A stretch of 64,000 nt of DNA, from the NCBI GenBank assembly GCA_905221605.1, contig CAJNDS010002405.1, forward strand, positions 215,001 to 279,000. The letters run 5' to 3'. The notes below the pieces were generated by a model. It worked only from the letters and a program-made list of their open reading frames with translations, did no database searches and was not told the origin of the DNA. The first letter of the stretch is position 1. Every line of letters begins with the position of its first letter. The position numbers and the translations under genes are program-made. This document shows positions 40,604 to 49,940 of this stretch, in pieces. The stretch is from Symbiodinium natans (taxonomy: Eukaryota > Sar > Dinophyceae > Suessiales > Symbiodiniaceae).

Positions 40604-41809
40604 ACCCTCAAGGTCATGGGCCGGCAGGAGCTCGGCCAGGAGAGGCCCTGGTTGCGGCGCGGTTTAGGGTCTTGGGGGTTGGTTGAGGAGTCCATAAACT
40701 CTCAGGGTTTAGGGTTAAGGGTGGAAAAAGGGTTTAGGGTTTGGGTTCAAAGTTCAAAGGGTTTAGGGTTTAGGGTTCCTAGCACGAGTAGCCTGCAATA
40801 CCCTCACATAAAGGATCATCCACTACAACCTTTGTGGCTACTTAGTATGCCTGCGTGATTTTCCAGTCAGCTCCAAGTCGCATCTGGCTCCGTGCTCGCC
40901 ATGTCTGCGTGGGCGCACGCCTTTTTTCGGATGCTCCCAAAGCTGCACAAATCAGCTTGAAAGCTTTTCCTGAAAGTATGAATGAAACAAACGAAATCTT
41001 CTCATAACGCATTTTGAAAGCAGCAGCCTGTGCAAGCCGCGATGGACGGAAGCTTGGGCATATACGGCATCATTTGTCAGCCGGCCTTGTGCTATGTTGG
41101 GCCGCAGATGTTATGCTTGAGAACACTACAGCCGCTTGCCTAGACATTTGCTGTACCCTTCTCGTGCTTAGTCCGCTTGGCATCGTATCATCATGCCACA
41201 AATCTTCTGTCAACGCGAGCTCCAAGCTTTTCCTGCAATCAGTTCGTCCGCATCGCAGTACCCACTGCTTAGCGCCTTTTGCTGCCCAATGCGTCGTAGG
41301 ACCTGGTGCCCACTGTGGTGGACACTGCGGTAAGCCGTACGAGACGCTTGCGAGGCCCAAGAACTCCACAGTATTCAAACCCTCAATTTCAAAACCGAAT
41401 CCCCCCCCCCCCCCCCGCCAGTTGGGGGGTGTTCTAGACGAGTGTCCTTTTGAGGCACGCGTCTTTGAGGAACCAGAAACTCTAAACCGCCAAAGACTTG
41501 GAAACCTCGCGGCCTGCTTCCAGCACTCCGACATGTAGGCGCCAAACCCGATTGACAACTTTTGAGTGTTTCCATGTTTTACTTCAAACCTAAAGATTGA
41601 ATTTCCAACTTTCAAGCCCATAAAAAGACAAAATCAACAAAAAAGAGCCCCCAGAATCCAAGAAATTAAAGTGGCTCAGCTCCATCTAAATCCCTCGTTC
41701 ACTTTATTACAAAGCGAGGCCCCAAACAAATTTTGTGGCGATGCGAAGGGCAAGCATGGGTTGCGAGGGTCCCGGAACGGAGCCTTGCGAACTGTTTAGG
41801 GTGTAGGGT

Positions 41810-41936
41810 CTACTTGGAGGATCGGGGCACTTAGTAAGTAGGGATGTAAATTACCGTAATTGGGGTTATAAGTAGCTCTAAGTATAGTTACCTTACTTAT
41901 AACCCCACTTACTAAGTCCCCTGAACCTTTAAGTAG
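41810..41936. mobile_element. Fold-back element, family C, best copy
   Basis: CTACTTGGAGGATCGGGGCA, continuing CTTAGTAAGTAGGG, faces a right end whose complement reads CTACTTAAAGGTTCAGGGGA, continuing CTTAGTAAGTGGGG: about 34 bp of terminal inverted repeat with few mismatches. The 127-bp element is flanked on both sides by TTTAGGG-type sequence. Confidence 0.78.
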
Positions 41937-42101
41937 GGTTTAGGGTTTAGGGTTTAGGGTTTAGGGTTTAGGGTTTAGGGGCAGGGGCCGCTGAGTACCG
42001 CGGATGCGTGGGGAGCTCCAACACGTTACGCTGGGAGGAGAAGTTGGAAATTCGGTGTGGCAGCGCGATTTGTCCTCTAACGGGTGTCCAAGATTTTGCC
42101 G

Positions 42102-42175
42102 CATTTAGGGTTTTTTTAACGTCAAAAAACCCTAAATTTTGCCGCATTTAGGGTTTTTTAACGTTAAAAAACCCA
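42102..42175. repeat. Tandem palindromic unit
   Basis: Two consecutive copies of about 37 bp begin TTTTGCCGCATTTAGGG. Each contains a palindrome GGGTTTTTTAACGTTAAAAAACCC-like (one copy with a C for T). The arms include the TTTAGGG motif and its complement. Confidence 0.75.
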
Positions 42176-43309
42176 TCATATTAAACCAATGTCAGAAGCA
42201 GAAACGATCCTGAGACATCGTCAGCTCAAGACCCCAACCGCTAAGAGCGTGAGGGTCAAGGAGTTCTGGCGCTTTAGGGTTTAGGGTAAACGTTTGGGGT
42301 TCGGGGAAATAGCCCTGAAAGCCCACTAAGCAGTAACCCCCCCGGCAATGCTTTCATCCGTATCTAAAACAAAACAATGGGCAAACGTCTGCTCCTGAAC
42401 CCTGTAAGCCCTGCAAGAACTATGAAGCCCCAAGTCCCCCCAAGGCTCAAAAGGTTTATGAGTAGTTCCCTAAATTATGGTCCGTTCTCGGGTACTTACC
42501 CATTTCTAAGGTGGCACTCTTTAACAAGGGATCCCAGAAGGGGATGCGAACTTGGGAAACTAGTGACGTTTTGGGGTTTAGCCCTGGTCTGAAGGCTCAT
42601 GAGATCGCATGTGTAGCCATAAGGTCCCTTTGCTGATGGCCCTAGTTTATAGGGTTTAGGGTTTAGGGTTTAGGGTTTAGGGTTTAGGGAGGCTTCTTCA
42701 TTACGCTCCTTTTCCTGGGGGTGCCCCGAAGACAAAATGGCCCCGCCCAGAACTTGCCATTAACCCTAAACCGTTAGGGTTTAGGGTTTAGGGTTTAGGA
42801 AGCCTAGACCCTCAAGCCCCTGTAACTTGAAATTATTCACGAGTTAACAGAAAAAAGAGACTTCCCTTGAAACTTTCCTCGAAACTCCTCGAAACTTCCC
42901 CGGACCTGAACCCGAAATAATCTCAATAAACCCCAAACCCTAAACCCTAAACCCTAGTGAGGACCCTCGCTTCGCGAACAACGCGGGAAGGTGCGAGCAT
43001 CAGGACACCACGACACTCCAAGGGGCGAAAGCAAGGAATTTTCCTGCTGGTTTAGGGTTTAGGGTTCAGTGTTTAGGGTTAGGGTTTAGGGGTTAGGGGT
43101 TAGGGGTTAGGGTTTAGGGTTTAGGGTTTAGGGTTTAGGGTTTAGGGTTTCGGGTCTAGATCCTACAGGCCCCTAGACCTGTGTTTCCTTCAAGGGAAGC
43201 ATGCTCAACGCGGCGCGCCACCCACGGCAATGCCTCTCGTAGTCCCCGAAACCCAATTGGAGGTTACAGGGAGTTCGGGGGTCAGAGCCGAGGGTGGAGG
43301 GCTTGGGGT

Positions 43310-43413
43310 TTAGGGTTTAGGGTTTAGGGTTATAAGGTTTAGGGTTTAGGGTTTAGGGTTTAGGGTTTAGGGTCTAGGGTTTAGGGTTTAGGGTTTAGGG
43401 TTTAGGGTTTAGA
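43310..43413. repeat. TTTAGGG array
   Basis: About thirteen heptamers with one TTATAAGG interruption; it lies about 300 bp upstream of the LINE fragment. Confidence 0.88.
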
Positions 43414-43723
43414 CTACAGCAAGTAAGGCAGCAAAATCCTGCACTCTGTCACAAACATGACTTGCAGTCCCGCGGGTACTCGTACCTCGACATGGCATCC
43501 ATCTCCATATCGCTCCTGCCACCTGCATCTTCGCGTCGCACATCCACTCGACTAGTCCTAAAGCTCAATCTCCATGCGACCTAAGCCCTAAACTCAACCC
43601 TGACACTCTGAACCGAAGCCTTTAGCCGACTCAACTACAGCACCCCAAACTGAGCCCTAGCCTCTAAACCCTAAACCCCAAACAAAAAATCTCTCTTTAG
43701 GATTTAGGGTTTAGGGTTTAGGG

Positions 43724-44606
43724 AGCGGTATGACACTTGTTCGCTGGCTGAGACACTTCTGCCGCGCATGGAGGCGGCCCTGCTACAGATCGGGCTGCGG
43801 TTCAACTTGCGTAAAACCCAGTTGTTTGCTGCGGACGCGACTCTTTGCCAGGGCAAGCTGCGTGATATACACCCAGAACATGTCCTGGCCAAGATCTCCT
43901 GGAGCAGTGAAACGTCTTATTTGCGTAAGCCCCTGAGACATCTCAAGGTGGGAGAGTCTACATATACCGTCCTAGCACCATACATGCGAAAGGCTGCTTG
44001 TCATGGCTTTGCCAGTATGAAACCTGTCCTCACAGGTTTGAGATGGGGTGAGCCTGATCTTGCTGTGCACTTGGTCAATAAATACATGGGTTCCAGATGG
44101 TTCTGGATGGCTCCCCTCATGATCCCCTCGATGAACCATGTTCAGGAACTCTTGGTGCTGCAGGTCACTTTGTTGCTTGCTGTGTTGCACTTGTTCGTGC
44201 CCGCATCCGTGAAGGATGAGGTGGCGCATGCCCTGCAGAGAGTGCGGAGACGCATTGTGCATCTCCTGCTGGCGCATAAAATTCAGTGTGCCTGGCCGAC
44301 TATCTGGAGGCTTGGCTTCTGGGGCTATGTGGGGCACCTGTTCAGGAAGCCCGAAACCCATGTCACCCGCAGAATTCTGCTGTCCTTTGAGTACAAGAGC
44401 AGACCTCAAGGAGGTTCCCAAACACTCCCTTGAAGTGGATCCAACAGGCAGCTCGGTCAGCGTATGATGAAGCACACATGACTACGATGGACGTAGTGGC
44501 AGCAGCGGCTGATCGAGTCCAGTGGAAGGCCAGGGGTAGTCGATACTTCCACGAGGTGGCCAGGGCGGAAGCCCATGCTTTTGCAGTGGCCCCACTGGAA
44601 GTATAG
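43724..44606 (+). pseudogene. 5'-truncated LINE reverse transcriptase, frameshifted
   Basis: The readable product starts directly after a TTTAGGG run with YDTCSLAETLLPRMEAALLQ, continuing IGLRFNLRKTQL, which corresponds to the segment just after the catalytic YxDD box of non-LTR reverse transcriptases (the G-L-x-x-N-x-x-K-T motif is clear). About 210 further residues follow, including a Trp-rich thumb-like region, to a stop at 44433. One base out of frame the C-terminal part continues as KWIQQAARSAYDEAHMTTMD, ending with AAAADRVQWKARG and a stop at 44606; the A-x-DR-x-x-W pattern is common at the ends of LINE ORF2 proteins. 5' truncation is usual for LINE copies. The catalytic half is absent and a frameshift lies near 44425-44436, so the copy is dead. 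Confidence 0.7.
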
Positions 44607-45040
44607 TCTGCTACAGAGTGCCTTGGCTGTTCTCGTGCACCGTGATGGCTGTTGCTGGGGTTGGCTTACGTTTTGCTTGGATTGATCCTGAGGAAGGGGT
44701 TAGTAGGTTGTCTGTGTCTGCTGAGAGGTTGCTGCCCGAAAGTCAGAACCTGCTCGGCCATTGCAGAATGCAGTATGGTTTTTTGGCTGTCATGGTGTCC
44801 ACGAGTCAGGTGGTATGGGAAACCCATATTCACGCTTGGCATGCTCTTCATGCTTCCATGTTTGTAACCTTTCGAGTCATCTTTATGGTTGATGTTATTT
44901 CGGATGGGCGTGTGCGAGACATTAGTTCTTGCGTGGGTGAGTGACAGTCAGCCAGTGCTGTAACTTGCCTCCGCCTCAGTGTCCCAGTGTCTTAGTTGGT
45001 GTGACTTGCCCGGCAGCGTTCGAAGAGGCCTGGATGCAAA
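44607..45040 (+). other. Probable 3' flank of the LINE copy
   Basis: This unique sequence follows the LINE stop and ends at a TTTAGGG motif near 45043. A 108-codon frame at 44618-44944 has hydrophobic stretches but no recognised family and could be 3' UTR. No A-rich tail was found. Confidence 0.4.
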
Positions 45041-46988
45041 AGGGTTTAGGGAGCATGGACTTCCATGTTGCACATTGAGTGGAGCTCGTTTGCGCGTGGC
45101 TGCAGAGTCTGGGTTTAAAAAAATGGTTTAGGGTTTAGGGTTTAGGGTTTTGGGTTTAGGGAGCCTAAAACCGCAGACCTTGGGCCGATCCACCTGAGAG
45201 GACCTCCTCGATGAAGCCATCATCGCGTGGACCCGGAGTAAGACGGCAGCCGAGGTCGCCAAACTGAAGTCTGGGGTTTAGGGTTTAGGGTTTAGGGTTT
45301 AGGGTTTAGGGTTTAGGGTTTGGGGCGTTGAAGCTGGTTGTCTTTCGTTTGAGTTCATAAGCTGGCTGTCTTTCATAGGACTTTAGTGGCAAATCGGAGG
45401 GGGGTTACATAGGGTCTCGCGTAGCTGGCAGTTCTGGGACTAGGGACTTCTGAAAGCAAAGGCTCGTCGCAGCCGGCAGTGGTATGGAGACCTACGCAGC
45501 AAAGGGCCTGGGTTTTTTTGGGCACGCGGGCTGCCGCAAAAACACAAGTTTCCATGAGAGTTTCCTAGATTAATTTTCTTTTTGGCTTAGGGTTTAGGGC
45601 CTTGAGGGTTTGGGGCTGAGGGTTTAGTAATCTAGGACCGGGAGTAGGCTCTTTTTCCTTTTTCAGGGTTGGGACTGGAGTAGATCAGAGAACCTGACAA
45701 AAGCACCTTGGGCACTCGGGAACGACTGGTGGGTTTAGGGTTTAGGGTTCCTAAACCCTAAACCCTCTGTTACTTTGGGGTTCAGTTCGGGGCAAGGTGT
45801 ACTCCAACGACTCGTAAGTGCCCGCAAGCCATTAAACCTTCAAGTGCACTTGGAGTTCAAAACCCGAAACCCCTAAAACCCTAAACCCTAAACCCTTCAA
45901 ACCATTTCTGAAGCTCGGCTTGCTTGGCTCACTCCGAGCACCCTACATGGGGATTTCCATGAACTAGGGGGACCCTTTTTAGGGAATTCGTATTTCAAGG
46001 AGTACAGTAGTGGGTACCCATAGCCTCTTTCTTGATTTTTTTTTGGGTTGGGGCGGGGGGGTTAACCCACATGAAGGCTCGTGTTTAGGGCTTTTGTTGG
46101 GGCTCAGGGCTTTCAGAACGTGTAGGGGTGCAGGGCTTGGTTTAGGGTTAGGTTTAGGGTTTAGGGTTTAGGGTTTAGGGTTTAGGGTTTAGGGTTTAGG
46201 GTCTAGGGTCTAGGGTCTAGGGTCTAGGTTAGGGTTTAGGGTTTAAGGGCTTAGGCCTCTGGCGCTCATGGGCGAGCCATGAACCTTCATGCATGTCCTA
46301 AGTCTTGACGAAACCCAAAGCCCTAGGCCTATAAACACTGAACCTTAAACCCTAAACCCTAAACCCTAAACCCTAAACCCTAAGTTAGTATAAGCGGAAC
46401 ATCCCAGCCCATGCGACGTGAGGGAAGGGGACGGTTCCGGCGTAGGCAAAGGGCTTTGCGGTCGCAGAGTCGGGGCCGTTCATCCCCGTAGGGGGGGGGG
46501 GGGGGGGGGGGGTTAGGGGGGGGTGCCCCGCCAGCTTTTCCGTGGAGGAACAGGCCACCCACACCGCGTAAACTCATGGACCATAGGCGTTTTCGCACAA
46601 GGCATAGGGGCTCTTTTGGAAAAAACCCGTGTTTGGGCTCCCCGTAGCTCAGGACTTATCTTCAACCCCTTTTTAGGGTTGCTGGCTTAGGGTTTAGGGT
46701 TTAGGGTTTAGGGTTTAGGGTTTAGGGCTGCTTTTCAGGTTCAGGCCGCCTGCAAAGAGGCGGCCGTGCCCTGTGGCCCCATCTACTCCATCAAGGACTT
46801 CTCCCTGAAACCATGACGTGCAGGGTTTTAGGGTTGATGACGATACTTGTCAGGGTTTAGGGTTCAGGGTTTAGGGTTTAGGGTTTAGGGGTACTAGAAT
46901 TCCGATTAAGGGCTGTGGGTAGAAGGGGTCTCAAGCTTTGGGGCTCAGGGTGTTTGGGTTTAAGGTTTTGGGGTTTTGAGGTCAAGGG

Positions 46989-47143
46989 CTTACTCGGAGG
47001 TTCATGGGTACTTACAACCCCACTTAGAAGTCTACTTATAACCTACTTAGGGGGCTTATAAGTACGGTTATCGCTGTGGGTTTAGGGTTTAGGGTTTAGG
47101 GTTTAGGGTTTAGGGTATAAGTGCCCATGAGCCTCCAAGTAGA
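46989..47143. mobile_element. Fold-back element, family C, with internal TTTAGGG block
   Basis: CTTACTCGGAGGTTCATGGG at the left is mirrored by CCCATGAGCCTCCAAGTAG at the right. Inside, about five and a half TTTAGGG heptamers at 47079-47116 interrupt what in the 52433-52555 copy is the continuous sequence AAGTGGGGTTATATAAG. Confidence 0.65.
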
Positions 47144-48196
47144 CAAAGACCTAGCCGAAGGCCGAAGAATCCATTCGCAAAAAATGGTCCCTTACCTCCT
47201 TTACGGGTTTAGGGTTTAGGGTTTAGGGTTTAGGGTTTAGGGTTTAGTGCGGACCGTAAGACTTCTAGACCGCTTTGCAACTTCCCTGGCTTTGAGCGCT
47301 GCTCGCTGCACGGCACGCTTCCCAAGCACCCATCACCCTCATGTTAAACCCATCCCATACCCCTAATATCAAATCTCCGAGATACACACTAAGTGACTAG
47401 TAGACCTATAATGATTTTAATGGGAGTGACGAGGAGGCAGCGGGGTTTAACATAGAAGGAAGGAATTTCCCATCACCTCAACTTCGCGCTCTCCAAGAGT
47501 TCAGAGCGACACGAGAGCAAAATTTCGTGCGGCCATGGCCCATATTCCTATAACACCCTCAACCCGAAGCCTCAACCCTCGACCCTAACCCCTTACCCTA
47601 AACCCTAAACCCTAAACCCCTAGCGCTGCGCAAAAGGACATCATGGAGGATGAGCATTTCCAAGCGCGCGGCTGCTTCGAGGAGTGCAGGGTTGGGGGGC
47701 ACGACCCAGGATCGAGGATTCAGGTTTGGGGCTTTAAGTTGAGGGTTTAGGGTTTGGGGTTCAGGGTTTAGGGTTTAGGGTTTAGGACTTAGCTCTTTTC
47801 GTTTCAGCGGAAGTACTTGAGGTTACAGGATCCTGGTTATCTCAGGCTCAATGCTCGGGAGGCCCCCGGGATACTCTTGTTTCTGAGGTAGTTTCATGTA
47901 TATAAGGGGCCCTTTCTAAGGGCCCGTATGAAGGGACCATGTAACTACCCAAGGTTGTTCCTTCTGTGTTACTAAGAAGCTTCTCAGAAGGTTTTGGGGC
48001 GGAGCCTTTTTAAAGTCAGGGGTTCCCAGTTAAGGCTTTCACAGGGTTTAGGGTTTAGGGTTTAGGGTTTAGGGCAGTATAGGGTTGAAGGGTTTAGGTT
48101 TTAGGGTCCCCCCAAGGACGCCCGGAACATCCGGGAGAACCTTACATGGGGTTTTAAGGTTTAGGGTTTGGGGTATGAGTTGCCCCCTGGCAGCCC

Positions 48197-48342
48197 TACT
48201 TGGAGATTCTGGGCGCTTATCAGCCACTTGTAACTGTACTTATAGCCCATTTGTTTGCCCCTTAAGTGCCCTAATGTGGTCATAAATGAAGCCGCTCGTA
48301 CAGTTCGCTTTGGGTTAGTAAGTACCATGAACCTCCAAGTAG
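48197..48342. mobile_element. Fold-back element, family C
   Basis: CTACTTGGAGATTCTGGGCG at the left faces AGTACCATGAACCTCCAAGT, ending AG, at the right. The last bases directly abut another fold-back element at 48343. Confidence 0.6.
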
Positions 48343-48440
48343 GGGCCCATGCAACTATATGGCATATACTTGGGCCTTAAAGGGTTTCCAAAATAGTAGC
48401 CCTGGGGGCCCAAGTATATACTAGATAGGTACATGGGCCC
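48343..48440. mobile_element. Fold-back element, family I
   Basis: The left arm GGGCCCATGCAACTATATGG, then CATATACTTGGGCC, faces a right arm whose complement reads GGGCCCATGTACCTATCTAG, then TATATACTTGGGCC: 34 bp with about six mismatches around a 30-bp centre. Confidence 0.72.
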
Positions 48441-48837
48441 TGAGGGCAAGGCGGCCTTGGACGTGGGGGCCTCCCGGTTCCCGAACACTAAACATCCCTA
48501 AACCCTAAACCCTAAAACCCCTAAACCCTAAACCCTAAACCCTAAACCCTAAACTGGGAGCGAATAAAAACCCCAAACCCTAAACCCTAAACCCTAAGCC
48601 AAAAACAAACCCTGACCCCCCCCTCCCCCCCTCCTCGGTGCAGGACGTGCACCTGCCGGACGGGCGCGCGGTGAAAGTACCTTCGATCGGGTCGACCACT
48701 TAGTGGCATCTGGGGAAATTTTCGGGTCTGTAGGCCTTTGGGGGATGTTTGGGGTGTTTAGGTTAAGGGCATCTGGAGGTGAACAGGCTATCTGATCGGC
48801 TATCTTGTGTTCCGGGCATTTGGTGTGTTTAAGTGTT

Positions 48838-48916
48838 CCTAAACCCTAAACCCTAAACCCTAAACCCTAAACCCTAAACCCTAAACCCTAAACCCTAAAC
48901 CCTAAACCCTAAACCC
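48838..48916. repeat. CCCTAAA array
   Basis: About eleven perfect heptamers ending in CCCCAAGC. Confidence 0.88.
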
Positions 48917-49743
48917 CAAGCTTCGGGTTCAGGGTTGGCGGCTGTCGGTCGCGGCAGTAGCGGGCTCATTGCAGGGGCGGGTGGAGACCTTGGGGTTGCA
49001 TCTAGAGTTGACCGTTGAACCTTACACAAGGTCTCTGTATATAACCCTGAACACCCTCGACCCTAAATCCCAGACCTTAAACTTGCAGAAGCCCCAAAGC
49101 TGCGAAAGTGCGTGGGGGGTGGCAAACAAAAGCCCGAAACCCCAAACAGAAAAACCCTAAATCCCAAACCCAAAACCCTTAACCCCAAGCCCTAAACAAC
49201 CCCCCAAAGAAACCCTAAATCCCAATCCCGACACCCCAAAGCCCACTAAACCCCAAACCTTCCTTTATTAGTCTGTACTACTACCTTTCATTAGCTATAC
49301 TACCTAATCAGTACTTCATTTTTTGATAAATACTTAATTAACTAGTAAGTTCACTCTGAAGTATTTCTTAATTTGAAATCTTCGTTCTAGCGTGGCAGGA
49401 TTCTGAAGCATAGGTCCTTGGGTTTTCATAGGGCATGCAAGGGGCATACTAAGGGTTCCCCAAGTTAGGGCCCATAGTCATGGGTCATGCCCTAAACCCT
49501 AAACCCCAAACCCGAAGCCCGACACCCTTAAACCCTAAACCCTAAACTTCAAACCCTAAACCCCAAACCCTAAACCCTCCTAAACCCTCCTAAACCCTAA
49601 ACCCTAAACCCTAAACCCTAAGAAACCAGCAGAAGTCATCAGAGGCCCAAGCTGTCCGCATCACCCGGAAGCACCGCGGCCGGTGGACCTCGTTTGGGAC
49701 AGCACACCACAGAGGCCTCATTGCCTTTATAGGGTTCTTAAGG

Positions 49744-49822
49744 GATTAGGGTTTAGGGTTTAGGGTTTAGGGTTTAGGGTTTAGGGTTTAGGGTTTAGGG
49801 TTTAGGGTTTAGGGTTTAGGGT
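49744..49822. repeat. TTTAGGG array
   Basis: About eleven perfect heptamers immediately upstream of a family E repeat. Confidence 0.88.
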
Positions 49823-49844
49823 CCTGAAGAGAAGGGGGTTCAAA

Positions 49845-49940
49845 CCCAAGGTTCCCCAATATTCCCTACTACCCCCAAGGCTCCCTAAAGGCTTCCCAAG
49901 GTACCTACCCCCCATGAACCCCCCTCCATTAAGAACCCTA
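49845..49940. repeat. Dispersed repeat, family E copy 2
   Basis: CAAGGTTCCCC, then AAGGTACCTACCCCCCATGA, then TTAAGAACCCTA appear in the same order as in the complement of 21546-21665. It is bordered by TTTAGGG arrays on both sides. Confidence 0.6.

Larger units (their letters stand above)
33260..40800. repeat. Telomere-heptamer mosaic, central part
   Basis: Heptamer blocks of both orientations resume at about 33270. Longer spacers without arrays lie at 34680-35340, 35660-36170, 36500-36950 and 38380-38700; their frames of up to 169 codons include peptides read from heptamer fragments (NPKPLNPP) and have no recognisable domains. A 20-bp-scale repeat of the CCTAAATA-CCTACGTAGCCCT type lies at about 36820-36880. 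A TA-rich tract lies at 34985-35056. Confidence 0.75.
40800..43720. repeat. Sparse mosaic with a 1-kb spacer
   Basis: 40860-41780 has no arrays. It contains opposed frames (174 codons from a TTG on the plus strand, 183 codons from an ATG on the minus strand) that both read through a C homopolymer at 41400-41416 and show no domain, so neither is called. Heptamer arrays resume at about 41935 and become dense at 43055-43413, with TTAGGGG variants near 43085-43115. Confidence 0.6.

Noticed and set aside
41014-41621. Opposed frames of 174 (plus) and 183 (minus) codons in a spacer without telomere arrays
   Set aside because: Both cross a C homopolymer, neither has a recognised domain, the plus-strand one starts at TTG, and the minus-strand one contains heptamer-like peptides (FRVSGSS).
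43972-44475. 167-codon minus-strand frame over the LINE fragment
   Set aside because: It is antisense to the reverse transcriptase reading, which shows family motifs.
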